This document shows positions 26,397 through 36,041 of a DNA stretch of 64,000 nucleotides, piece by piece (the first letter of the stretch is position 1; every line of letters begins with the position of its first letter). A program made the translations under genes and the position numbers. The stretch is from JAVBLU01 sp031553225 (GTDB taxonomy: Bacteria; Bacillota; Clostridia; Christensenellales; UBA1750): assembly GCA_031553225.1 (NCBI GenBank), contig JAVBLU010000001.1:156118-220117 (forward strand). The letters run 5' to 3'. Below the pieces are notes generated by a model. It was not told where the DNA came from, searched no databases, and saw only the letters and a list, made by a program, of their open reading frames with translations.

Positions 26397-27467
26397 ATGG
26401 ATCGCATCAATATCTATGGGCCGTCCGGACCTTACGACGTGCTCGTAGGCGACGGCGTGCTCACGCGTTTGGGCGATTTAACGCACGGTTTGGGCGGCCG
26501 CGCGGCCGTGGTGGCCGATGAGAACGTAGCGCCCCGCTATGGCGCGGCCGCGCTCTCCGCCCTCAGCGAGGGCGGCATGCCCGCCCAGCTGATCGTTTTG
26601 CCGCCCGGCGAGCAGAAAAAAACGCATGAAACGCTGCTGCAGCTGTATGCAGGGCTTGCCGATATGCATCTGCAGCCGTCGGATCTGGTGATTGGCCTGG
26701 GCGGGGGCGTGCTGTGCGATATGGTGGCCTACGCTTCCGCCACGTACCTGATGGGCGTTCGCTACCTGCTCGCGCCCACCACGCTTGTCGCCATGGTTGA
26801 CGCCTGCATCGGATCGGAAGCGACCATCAACGTAAACGGCGCGCCCATCGTCGGCCTGCTCACGCAGCCTGCGCTCGTTGTGGCGGACACGAGCCTTCTG
26901 CGTTCGCTGCCCGAGCGCGAGATGAATTCCGGCCTGAGCGAGCTGCTCAAGCTCGCGGCCATTCGCGCCGGCGGGCTGTGGGCCAGCATGGACGACTGCG
27001 CCGGCCGCACGGACCTGTTCGCCCGCCTGCCGGGCTGGGTGGCGGCGGGCTGCCGCATTAAAGCGGAGATCGTGCAGGACGACCCGCGGGAGACCGGCCA
27101 GAAAATGCTCCTGCAGTTTGGGCACACGTTTGGACGCGCCGTGGAAACGGCCGCGGGCGGCCGGCTGCTGCACGGCGAGGCGGTGGCCGTCGGCATGGTG
27201 ATGGCCGCGCGCTGGGGCGAGCGGCTGGGCGTTACGGTGTACGGCACCACGCAGCAGCTCTCCTCAACGCTGGTGAAGTTTGGCCTGCCCGTCGCCCTGC
27301 CCGATTTTATAAGCCGGGAGGCCGTGCTGGACGCCTTCTTCACGGGCATGAGCGCAAACAGCAGCCGCGTTATCCTTCTGCGCCAGATCGGCGTCACGCG
27401 CGTGCGCGTGCTGGACCGAAACGAGCTGCGCAACCTGATCGAATCCGTTTGGGCGGCCGAGCAGTGA
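26397..27467 (+). CDS. 3-dehydroquinate-synthase-like protein with altered active site
   Basis: AroB-superfamily protein of 356 aa. The NAD-binding GLGGGVLCDMVAYA, the PTTLVAMVDA segment and the three metal ligands (Glu in GLSELLK, His in GHTFG, His in LLHGEAV) are retained. The catalytic loop normally SVGGKTAVN is CIGSEATIN here, so its lysine is a glutamate; the following GKNMIG is GAPIVG; and GHTFGHAIE is GHTFGRAVE. The start ATG 26397 follows GGGAGGCGG. It stands alone, away from other shikimate genes. It may be a sugar-phosphate cyclase of different substrate or a diverged paralogue (inference). Confidence 0.8.
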   Translation: MDRINIYGPSGPYDVLVGDGVLTRLGDLTHGLGGRAAVVADENVAPRYGAAALSALSEGGMPAQLIVLPPGEQKKTHETLLQLYAGLADMHLQPSDLVIGLGGGVLCDMVAYASATYLMGVRYLLAPTTLVAMVDACIGSEATINVNGAPIVGLLTQPALVVADTSLLRSLPEREMNSGLSELLKLAAIRAGGLWASMDDCAGRTDLFARLPGWVAAGCRIKAEIVQDDPRETGQKMLLQFGHTFGRAVETAAGGRLLHGEAVAVGMVMAARWGERLGVTVYGTTQQLSSTLVKFGLPVALPDFISREAVLDAFFTGMSANSSRVILLRQIGVTRVRVLDRNELRNLIESVWAAEQ

Positions 27468-27593
27468 TGGCAAGCGTACCCTTCTGCAAACCCGCGCATG
27501 CGCCCCACGCAGAAGAGAACAAGCAGAAACATCATTACCCGGTGTTTCCGCTTGCCTATTTGGTATTGGGCTAGGTATCTGATGCGGTTTTGC

Positions 27594-27998
27594 TCATACT
27601 ACTTGGCTACTGGTTTTCAATTCAATGGCCAGATCCTCAATTGTGCCAGTAAAGTGTTTGACCTGCGGAAGCCAATAGAATGTAGAGGTGTTAACGTCGC
27701 ACTTGAAGTAAGTGTCATCGAAATGGCAAATGTAGATCAGTTTGTTCAATGCAATCGCCATACCCAACTCAACGTGTGTTCCTCTCCCCTGCGGCGTAAG
27801 AACAATGACTATATCGGCATTTTTTACACCATCAAGTTCCTTCTGCCCAACGCTTTTTAACGTTTCAATATCAGCTTCTCTCATCGACCCACGGATTGTC
27901 CAATCATATGTGTGCTCCCAACCATCGGCTTTTAATAGCTTCGCAAGAGATTGTACCTGCAGACAGTTTTCGAGTTTTGAAGCTATATAAAACTTCAT
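27594..27998 (-). CDS. Nucleoside 2-deoxyribosyltransferase-like protein in AT-rich islet
   Basis: Protein of 134 aa. MKFYIASKLEN at the start, the DADIVIVL-like segment ADIVIVLTPQGRGTHVELGMA and the ALNKLIYIC tail match the small deoxyribosyltransferase/toll-like Rossmann fold, where the Glu in HVELG is the catalytic nucleophile of that family. The base composition is close to 40% GC, far below the neighbours, which suggests recent acquisition. GGAGGG precedes ATG and an extended -10 promoter lies at 28045-28053. Confidence 0.78.
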   Translation of the reverse strand: MKFYIASKLENCLQVQSLAKLLKADGWEHTYDWTIRGSMREADIETLKSVGQKELDGVKNADIVIVLTPQGRGTHVELGMAIALNKLIYICHFDDTYFKCDVNTSTFYWLPQVKHFTGTIEDLAIELKTSSQVV

Positions 27999-28044
27999 GC
28001 TAACCCTCCGCTCATATCAATTTACTTCGTCCGCCCGCGCTCTG

Positions 28045-28053
28045 ATTATATCA
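28045..28053 (-). promoter_or_regulatory. Extended -10 promoter of the deoxyribosyltransferase-like gene
   Basis: Minus strand TGATATAAT, with TATAAT at 28045-28050. No clear -35 box. It sits about 50 nt ahead of the start codon. Confidence 0.55.
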
Positions 28054-28132
28054 CTGCTTATAACATGGTTGATAGACGGAAGGAACAAAACAGCATAGGA
28101 AGCGGGTACCCCCTTCCGAAAAGGTGAAAAAT

Positions 28133-28159
28133 GGGCACGGTTATGTCCATGCCCTTTTT
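28133..28159 (-). terminator. Intrinsic terminator (bidirectional)
   Basis: GGGCA (28133-28137) pairs with TGCCC (28150-28154), with a GG/CC extension inside. T runs stand on both sides (plus 28155-28159, minus beyond 28132). It closes the YtaF-like gene on the minus strand. Confidence 0.65.
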
Positions 28160-28210
28160 CTGCGAAATACTCTCTTGCGTCGCGGCACTTTAAAGCGTCG
28201 GTTTTGTCGC

Positions 28211-28756
28211 TCAGTGAAAGATGGGCAGACGCAAAAGGCCCATCAGGATGAGCATTGCGCCGGGCAGGAAGGGCACCCGCGCGCCCAAACGCGCCGTGCC
28301 CGCGCGTCCGGCCCAGTTGCCTGCGGCCACGAGCGCCACGTGCATGGCGCTGAACAAAACGCACGACACGATGGGCGCGCCCAAGAGGCCCGCGGAAAAA
28401 GCCGCCATCCCCGCGTCCGTTGCCACGGACAAGCCGAGCACCGCCCCAGCCGCCAGCGTGAGGGGCTTCACCTCCGTCGGCATGCCGCGCACTTTGCGCG
28501 CCTCCAGCAGCGCCATCACGCCCGCGGCGATCAGCCCCGCGCCGCCCAGCACCGCGCCGGCGGACAGGGGCACGAACCGCTGCGCAAAACGTGCGCACAA
28601 AAGGGCTCCGGCCGTCACCGGCAGAGAGAACCCGCCCACATACGCCGCGCGCCAGCCGCTGATGCGCACGCCAGCCGCGCCATGCACAAAGCCGGCCAGC
28701 ATGCCGTCCAGCGCAACCGCCACGGCCAGCCAAATCAGATACCAAAGCGTCATCAA
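28211..28756 (-). CDS. YtaF/MntP-like membrane protein
   Basis: Six-helix membrane protein of 181 aa built from two related halves. Both halves carry the Asp-containing signature of the MntP/YtaF family (VAVALDGMLAGFVHG and LSVATDAGMAAFSAG). The overall length and the paired Asp helices fit the sporulation membrane protein YtaF better than MntP. Metal export is plausible but not shown. Two ATG codons in a row start the frame. Confidence 0.75.
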   Translation of the reverse strand: MMTLWYLIWLAVAVALDGMLAGFVHGAAGVRISGWRAAYVGGFSLPVTAGALLCARFAQRFVPLSAGAVLGGAGLIAAGVMALLEARKVRGMPTEVKPLTLAAGAVLGLSVATDAGMAAFSAGLLGAPIVSCVLFSAMHVALVAAGNWAGRAGTARLGARVPFLPGAMLILMGLLRLPIFH

Positions 28757-28812
28757 ATTCCTTCTTCCCGGTGGCTACCTCCGCTGCGATTACGATATGT
28801 CGGGAAAAGCAG

Positions 28813-28842
28813 TTGCGTGCGGCGCCCTCAAACGGCTATAAT
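28813..28842 (+). promoter_or_regulatory. Promoter of prfB
   Basis: TTGCGT (28813-28818), 18-nt spacer, TATAAT (28837-28842), followed by an AAAGGAG ribosome site at 28855-28861 and ATG 28870. Confidence 0.75.
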
Positions 28843-28869
28843 AGTAAGGATCACAAAGGAGTTGGGATA

Positions 28870-29977
28870 ATGCTCGCACTGGAGAACCTTATGTTGGAGG
28901 CCGAGCGCCTCTCGGAGAAGCTGCAACAGGTAGGCGACTGCCTTTGACTTGCCCCGCAAGAGGGAGACTCTCGCGGAACTGAACGAGGACATGGCCGCGC
29001 CGGGCTTCTGGGACGACCTTGCCCGCGCGACGGCCGTCAACCAGCGCGCCAAAGGGCTTCAGGACGATATACAAGGTTATGAGCAGCTGGCGCGCCGCCT
29101 GCAGGACGTGCGCGAGTTGATGCGCATGGCGAACGAGGAGGAGGATGCTTCCTTGGTTCCAGAGGTGAGCGCCGAAACGGAGACGCTCGCCGAGGAAATC
29201 GAGGCGCTTCGGTTGTCCACGCTGCTCACCGGGCCGTACGACCAGGGCGACGCAATCCTGTCGCTCCACGCGGGCGCGGGCGGCACCGAGGCCCAGGACT
29301 GGGCGCAGATGCTCCTGCGCATGTACCAGCGCTATGCCGAGCGCCGCGGCTTCAACGTGCGATTGCTGGACGTGCTGGACGGCGGCGAAGCGGGCATCAA
29401 GTCGGCCATGTTGGAAGTGGACGGCCGCAACGCTTACGGGTACCTGCAGGCCGAGCGCGGCGTGCACCGCCTGGTGCGCATCTCCCCCTTCGACGCCAAC
29501 GCCCGGCGGCACACCAGCTTCGCCTCCCTGGACGTTGCGCCCGTCATCGCGGACGAGGGCGCCGCGCCCATTGACCCGGGCGATCTGCGCATCGACACGT
29601 ACCGGGCGAGCGGCGCGGGCGGACAGCACGTCAACCGCACCGATTCGGCCGTGCGCATCACGCACATCCCCACGGGCATCGTGGTGCAGTGCCAGAACGA
29701 GCGCTCCCAAGTACAAAACCGCGAGGTATGCATGCGCATGCTGCGCTCGAAGCTCGCCGAACAGCATGAGAAGGAGCGCCTGGAACAGATGAACGCCATC
29801 AAGGGCGACCAGAAGAAGATCGAGTGGGGCTCGCAGATCCGCAGCTACGTGTTTCAGCCTTACACCATGGTGAAGGACCTGCGCACCGGTTACGAGGTTG
29901 GGGCCGTGGACGGCGTGATGGACGGCGACCTGGACGGCTTCATCACCGCCTACCTGAACATGCAGCGCAATGGGTAA
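28870..29977 (+). CDS. prfB: Peptide chain release factor 2 (programmed +1 frameshift)
   Basis: RF2, about 368 aa after frameshifting. ATG 28870 opens a 25-codon first frame that ends at TGA 28945; the body continues one base further on as DLPRKRETLAEL and so on. The SPF anticodon-like motif (ISPFDANARRHTSF) and the catalytic GGQ (GAGGQHVNRTDSAV) are intact. RF2 terminates at UGA and UAA codons. The frameshift lets the cell sense low RF2. Its stop overlaps the next start (ATGGGTAA). Confidence 0.97.
28942..28948 (+). other. Programmed +1 frameshift site of prfB
   Basis: CTT-TGA-C, the conserved RF2 slippery stop. In this gene the upstream purine-rich stimulator is AGGTAGG at 28927-28933, farther from the site than the classical AGGGGG. 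Confidence 0.95.
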
Positions 29978-30518
29978 GAAACACGGCTGGGTGGACGCCA
30001 CCATTCCTCTGCAGGAGGGTTTGCCCGTTTGGCCGGACGACGCGCCGGTGCGCATATGGCAAACGGCGGAGCACGCCCCGGATGGCCTGCGGGTAACGGC
30101 GCTATCCCTCTCGGCCCACGCGGGAACGCACGTGGACGCCCCGCTGCACGTCTTTGCGAATGGGACGGACGTATCCGCTTATCCGGCGAAGGCGTTCCTC
30201 GGGCCCGCCATGGTGCTCGGCGAACCCTTGCCCACGCATGCGCGGCGCGTTCTGCTGCGCGGCCCGCTTACGCGCGAGCAGGCCGAGGCCCTGTGCCACA
30301 AGCGCCTGCTGCTTGTGGGCGTACAGGGCGCTTCCATCGACATAGGGGACGAGCTGGGCGCGCACCGCGTGTTCCTGGCGGCCGGGGTTGCCGTAGTGGA
30401 GCATTTGGATCTGACGGGCGTGCCGGACGGCCCCTGCCGCCTGTGTTGCCTTCCCCTTCACATTCCCGGCGCGGACGGCGCGCCCGCAAGGTGTCTTATC
30501 CGGCCGCGTCGCGCCTGA
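29970..30518 (+). CDS. Cyclase-family (kynurenine-formamidase-like) metal hydrolase
   Basis: Protein of 182 aa, somewhat shorter than usual for the family (about 200-220). The metal-binding signature HAGTHVDAPLH is clear; LVGVQGASIDIG and VVEHLDL are further family segments. Members hydrolyse amide or formamide bonds, for example N-formylkynurenine. ATG 29970 overlaps the end of prfB by 8 nt, so it is translationally coupled; no tryptophan-degradation genes are near. Substrate unknown. Confidence 0.88.
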   Translation: MGKKHGWVDATIPLQEGLPVWPDDAPVRIWQTAEHAPDGLRVTALSLSAHAGTHVDAPLHVFANGTDVSAYPAKAFLGPAMVLGEPLPTHARRVLLRGPLTREQAEALCHKRLLLVGVQGASIDIGDELGAHRVFLAAGVAVVEHLDLTGVPDGPCRLCCLPLHIPGADGAPARCLIRPRRA

Positions 30519-30599
30519 GAACGCTTGCCCGAATGCCGGCGGCTTCATCCGCCGATATGTACGTTTTCGTCAGAGCAGAGCCTGAGGGGAGGAGCCGCT

Positions 30600-31963
30600 A
30601 TGCTCGTCACGCGCATCGCGCGCGGCCTGGCGCTGATAGTGGGCGCGGTGCTTGCGCTGTGCCTTGTGCTGCTTGCCGTGGAGGCCGCCGCATACGACGA
30701 CGGCTTCTACGCCGCACAGTACGCGCGGCTTTCCACTGCGCAGACCATCGGCGTGTCACAGGACGACCTAATGCAGGTCACCCGCTCGGTCATCGACTAT
30801 CTGCGCGGCCGCGCCAACTCCATGCAGCTGTACGTGCCTGTAAACGGTAACCTGCGGCCCGTGTTCAACGAACGCGAGCTCTCGCACATGGTAGACGTGC
30901 GCGCCCTGTTCGACCTGCTGCGCACCGTGCTGCACCGGGGCCTGCAAAGCGCGTTGTGGCTCGGCGTGCTGGCCTGCTGTCTTCTGCCCCGGCGCGGACG
31001 GCTTACCGGCATGGGGTTTGGGCTTTTGTACGGGCCTGTGTGTTTCCTGGTATTGCTCGCCGCGCTCAGCGCCTACATCGCCAGCGACTTTGAGCGGGCT
31101 TTCGTCCAGTTCCATCACCTGTTTTTCACAAACGACCTGTGGCAGCTGGACCCACGCACGGATATCCTGCTGATGATGGTGCCCCAGCCCTTCTTCGAGG
31201 CGATCGCCCTGCGCATCGCCCTGTACGCCCTGCTGTTTATGGGCGCCGTCATGGCGGCCGGCTACGCGCTGCGGCGCTTGGGCCGGCCCAGGCCGAAACA
31301 ACAGCGCGCCAAGCGCGCTTCCAAGGAGACAGCACAGATGCCGCAGGCCCAAACCTCGCCCGACGATTGGAAGCTCGTGCCCAGCCAGGAGGCCGGGCAG
31401 GAGAGCGTTCCCTACCACATCCTGCGGCCGGACGAAACCCGCCCGGGCGTGGAGGACATCCTCTCCCGCTTTGAGCGGGGCGTCGGCCTGCCCTCCGAGG
31501 CCGAGCTGACCATTACCCTGCGCGCCACCACGCCTGCGCCGGCGCTCGGCGATCAGGAGACCCCCTTGGCCATGGAGATGCTCGGCTGGCTGGACAGCGC
31601 CCTGGACGCCGCCCGTCACGGACGCCCTGCGCCCTCGCTTCCTCGGCGCGCCGGCGTGCCGGAAGCGCCTCCGCCCGCCCTGCCCGCCCTCGTCGCTCCG
31701 GCGCAGCCGACTACGCTTGCGGCGCAGCTGTTTGAGCGCCTGCGCCACGTGTGCAGCGAGAACGTCGAGGCGCTGCACCTCATCGACCTGCTCATGCGCG
31801 CCTGGCCCGCGCCCGCGTTGGAGGCGGGTTCTGCCCCGGCGGCGCTCCCCCCGGCTCCGGGGGAGGGCGCAGCGCCAGCGGCGGAGGAGCACCTGCCCAC
31901 GCCCGATGAGATCCTGCGCAGGCTGGACGCGCTCATGTCCGCCATGCCGCGGCCTGTAACGCT

Positions 31964-31967
<4 letters not shown>
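30600..31967 (+). CDS. DUF1461 (TIGR01906) integral membrane protein with long cytoplasmic tail
   Basis: Protein of 455 aa. Residues 1-235 are a DUF1461 membrane domain: signal-anchor helix, the extracytoplasmic part with ELSHMVDVRALF, and the conserved HHLFFTNDLWQLDPRTDIL segment, plus four helices. From about residue 240 a 215-residue soluble tail follows that is rich in Ala, Pro, Arg and Glu and not part of the family. GGGGAGGAG precedes ATG 30600. The gene overlaps tsaD by 4 nt (ATGA). Function of the family is unknown; Lgt-like lipoprotein acylation has been proposed for some DUF1461 members, but I cannot support it from this sequence. Confidence 0.82.
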
Positions 31968-33028
<1,061 letters not shown>

Positions 33029-33053
33029 GCGGCGGGACATACGCGAGGTACAC

Positions 33054-33758
33054 ATGCTGCTCCTTAATCCGTCCGCCATGGCCGTGTTCCTGCTGGGGAT
33101 CACCTCCTTCGTGTCCCCATGCGTGCTGCCGCTCGTACCCACGTACCTGTCCTTCCTGACGGCCGATCTCCCCGCGAACCCTTTCATCGGCCGTCGCTAT
33201 GCCGCGCTCGCCGCAGGATGCCTGTTTATCGCCGGGTTCGCGCTGGTGTTCACCGTCATGGGGGCGACGGCCAGCGCTTTGGGAGCGCTGCTGGCCCGCT
33301 ACCGCATGCAGGTGCGTGTGATCGGCGGGGGCGCCGTCGTCGCGCTTGGGCTGTACTACATGGGCGTGCTGCACATACCCGCGTTAGAGCGCGAGCGGCG
33401 CTTTTCCACGCTGTGGGCGGACCGGCTACCGGGTGCGCTGCGCGCTTTGGCCGTGGGCATGACGCTGGCGCTGGGCTGGACGCCCTGCATCGGTCCGGCG
33501 CTTGGCGCGGCGATGTCGCTGGCGTCGCAGGCGGGCACCGCGGCCCGCGGCGCGGGCTTGCTGCTCGTATACTCGCTGGGCATGGGCCTGCCTTTTCTTG
33601 CGCTGGCCGTCTTTTTTGACGCGCTCACCCCGCTCTTCCGGGGTGCGCTGCGGCACATAGGGCTCATCCGCAGAATCGGCGGCGCGCTACTGGTGCTCGT
33701 GGGTCTGGCCCAGATCCTTGGACTCTTCACTCTTCTGGCTGCGCTGCAGCTCGGTTGA
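33054..33758 (+). CDS. CcdA-like thiol-disulfide membrane transporter
   Basis: Membrane protein of 234 aa with six helices. The two redox cysteines are in FVSPCVLPLVPTY and GWTPCIGPALG, the standard pair of CcdA/DsbD-beta. It passes electrons from cytoplasmic thioredoxin to outside partners. The next gene encodes a TlpA-type thioredoxin lipoprotein, the expected partner, after 15 nt. Confidence 0.92.
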   Translation: MLLLNPSAMAVFLLGITSFVSPCVLPLVPTYLSFLTADLPANPFIGRRYAALAAGCLFIAGFALVFTVMGATASALGALLARYRMQVRVIGGGAVVALGLYYMGVLHIPALERERRFSTLWADRLPGALRALAVGMTLALGWTPCIGPALGAAMSLASQAGTAARGAGLLLVYSLGMGLPFLALAVFFDALTPLFRGALRHIGLIRRIGGALLVLVGLAQILGLFTLLAALQLG

Positions 33759-33773
33759 CCGGAGGTGTTTTCA

Positions 33774-34433
33774 GTGAAACAGACGCGGATGGCGGCCCTG
33801 CTCTGTGTCTTGGCGCTTTTGTGCGCCTGCGGGGCGCCCCTCGCCCCGACCGCCCCGACCGCCCCGACCGCCACGCCCGCACGCACGCCAGCGAAGGCCC
33901 CGGCGGCGGCCGCCACGTCCGCGGCGCGCATCAGCCGGGCGCAGGCGCTGCAGGATTTGGCAAGCGTCACCTCGACGGACTTCGAGCTGGACGCGCTGGA
34001 CGGCACGTGCGTGAAGCTGTCGGATTTTCGCGGCAAGATCGTATTCCTCAGCTTCTTTACCACCTGGTGCGGCTATTGCCTGGAGGAAATGCCGCACTTC
34101 GACGCGATGATGAAGGACAACGACGACGTGGTGGTCGTCGCCGTACAGCCCGCCCCTTCCGAGCTGCAGATCATCGGACGCCTGGACCAAGGCGACCAGA
34201 AGGCTGCCGAGGACAAGGCGCGCGCCCTCATCGAAAAGGAGGGCTACGGGTTTTACGTGCTGCTCGACCGGGACGGCGCCGTGTTCGACCAACCCCTGTA
34301 CCAGTCCTCCGGCTTTCCCGCCAACTACGTGATCGACCGGGAGGGCGTGCTGCGCTTCGGCCAGCCGGGCATGCTGCGTCCGCAGGATATGGAGCTGCTG
34401 CTCGCCTATCTGCGCGCCCTGGACGAACCATGA
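33774..34433 (+). CDS. TlpA/ResA-type thioredoxin-fold lipoprotein
   Basis: Protein of 219 aa. Lipobox LLCAC, then an Ala/Pro/Thr-rich spacer (about residues 22-55), then a redox domain with LSDFRGKIVFLSFF and the active site WCGYC, and YVIDREGVLRFG near the end. It reduces or repairs disulfides outside the membrane with electrons from the adjacent CcdA-like protein. Start is GTG 33774, with GGAGGTG 6 nt before. Confidence 0.9.
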   Translation: MKQTRMAALLCVLALLCACGAPLAPTAPTAPTATPARTPAKAPAAAATSAARISRAQALQDLASVTSTDFELDALDGTCVKLSDFRGKIVFLSFFTTWCGYCLEEMPHFDAMMKDNDDVVVVAVQPAPSELQIIGRLDQGDQKAAEDKARALIEKEGYGFYVLLDRDGAVFDQPLYQSSGFPANYVIDREGVLRFGQPGMLRPQDMELLLAYLRALDEP

Positions 34434-35173
34434 CGGCGCAGTTGCGTCCGGGCGAGCGCGTCGACGATCTGCAGGCCGCGGGCTATCGCATCATCCAGCG
34501 CGCCGACCGCTTCCGCTTTGGCACGGATAGCGTGCTGCTGGCGCACTTTGCGCGCGTACAGGGGGCCGCGCGCGTAGCGGACCTGGGCGCGGGCACGGGC
34601 GCGCTTTCGCTGCTTATGGCGGCGCGCGCCACGCAGGCGCGCTTCGACTTGATCGAGGTGCAGAGCGATATCGCCGACATGGCCGAGCGGAGCATCCGCC
34701 TGAATGGCCTTCAGAACCGCATGTCGGTACACGCGCTGGATATGCGTCAAGCGCACGAGGCACTGGGCTGCTGCGGCTTCGACGCGGCGGTGCTCAACCC
34801 GCCTTACGGCCGTGCCGGCGGCACTTACCAAAGTGCCGACCCCGCGCTGTGCATCGCCCGGCATGAGGTGCTGGGCGGCTTCCCGGATTATGCGCGCGCC
34901 ATGGGGCAGCTGCTGCGCAACGGCGGATGCGCCTACGTCGTGCACCTGGCGGGCCGCATGCTGGACGTGCTGGACGCCCTGCGCGATGCGCGCCTGCAAC
35001 CCAAAAAAATACGTTTCGTGCACCAAAGCGCAGGCGGCGTTCCCACCCATCTGCTCGTGGAGGCGCGCAAGGGCGTACGCCCCGGCTTTTCCTGGCTTCC
35101 GCCTATCATCGTCAGCGAAAACGGCCGTCCAAGCGACCAATTGCGTCGCATTTATCAGGGCGAGGACGCTTAA
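34430..35173 (+). CDS. TrmN6-type tRNA (adenine-N6) methyltransferase
   Basis: SAM-dependent methyltransferase of 247 aa. VADLGAGTGALSLLMA is the SAM motif and NPPYGRAG is the catalytic NPPY signature of N6-adenine methyltransferases; the family includes TrmN6, which modifies A37 of tRNA1(Val). ATG 34430 overlaps the stop of the thioredoxin gene. The target is assigned by family only. Confidence 0.85.
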   Translation: MTAQLRPGERVDDLQAAGYRIIQRADRFRFGTDSVLLAHFARVQGAARVADLGAGTGALSLLMAARATQARFDLIEVQSDIADMAERSIRLNGLQNRMSVHALDMRQAHEALGCCGFDAAVLNPPYGRAGGTYQSADPALCIARHEVLGGFPDYARAMGQLLRNGGCAYVVHLAGRMLDVLDALRDARLQPKKIRFVHQSAGGVPTHLLVEARKGVRPGFSWLPPIIVSENGRPSDQLRRIYQGEDA

Positions 35174-35227
35174 TAAATGATTTTCAATTAATATATGAAG
35201 CAAAGTCCTGTAATTTACTTTTTGTAC

Positions 35228-35257
35228 TTGTGGTATTCACGCTGTTTCTGCTATAAT
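35228..35257 (+). promoter_or_regulatory. Promoter of the two-component system
   Basis: TTGTGG (35228-35233), 18-nt spacer, TATAAT (35252-35257). The surrounding 150 nt are AT-richer than the rest. Confidence 0.6.
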
Positions 35258-35330
35258 TTAGGCCATAGCATAACCGAGCGGCAATTGATACATTTCACTG
35301 CCAGCGCGTGCCAAGCGAGGAGTGACTGCC

Positions 35331-36041
35331 TTGGCTGGACAACTGATTCTGCTTGTGGATGACGACGCCGATATCCTCGACATCAACCGGATCCTGCTCA
35401 CGGACGCAGGCTACAACGTTGAGACGGCTTCCAGCGCCGAGGAGGCGCTGGCGAAATCGGAGAGCATGCCCGACCTCGTGGTGCTGGACCTGCTTTTGCC
35501 GGACATGCACGGTTTGAGCATCATCTCTTCCCTTCGTTCCCGAGGGCTTGCGGTGCTTGTTCTCTCCGCGCTGAGCAGCGTAGAGGATCGGGTGATCGGG
35601 CTGCGGGCAGGGGGCGATGACTATCTTGTGAAACCATACGCCTTGTCGGAACTGCTCGCGCGTGTAGAATCGTTGCTGCGACGCGCGAAGGGCTATACCC
35701 CTCTGCGCATTGAGTTGCCCGGCCTGATGATGGATCTGGAGCGCCGCGATGTGTATGTGTCCGGCACGTACGTACGCCTGACACGGTGCGAGTTTGAGCT
35801 GCTGCTCGCATTGGCCAGGCGGCCCGGCGCGCTCATCACCATCGACGAGATTCAGCGCTGCATCTGGCATGAGCCGGAGAAGCGGGGCAGCCATCTGGTG
35901 ATGGTGCACATGAGCGCCCTGCGCAAAAAACTCAGCGGGATCGATCCGGCCAAGCAGATCATACAAACCGAGTGGGGCAAAGGGTATCGTCTGGTGTTGC
36001 CGGATCTGAACATCCACCGCACAGAAGGCGCGATTGTATGA
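35331..36041 (+). CDS. OmpR/PhoB-family response regulator
   Basis: Response regulator of 236 aa. Receiver domain with acidic cluster VDDDAD, phospho-acceptor Asp53 in VVLDLLLPD, and the lysine in LVKPYALSELL; then a winged-helix DNA-binding domain with the typical LTRCEFELLLALARRPG and WGKGYRLV. Start at TTG 35331, placed 8 nt after GAGGAG; the GTG at 35322 overlaps the ribosome site itself. It overlaps the kinase gene in ATGA. Confidence 0.93.
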   Translation: MAGQLILLVDDDADILDINRILLTDAGYNVETASSAEEALAKSESMPDLVVLDLLLPDMHGLSIISSLRSRGLAVLVLSALSSVEDRVIGLRAGGDDYLVKPYALSELLARVESLLRRAKGYTPLRIELPGLMMDLERRDVYVSGTYVRLTRCEFELLLALARRPGALITIDEIQRCIWHEPEKRGSHLVMVHMSALRKKLSGIDPAKQIIQTEWGKGYRLVLPDLNIHRTEGAIV

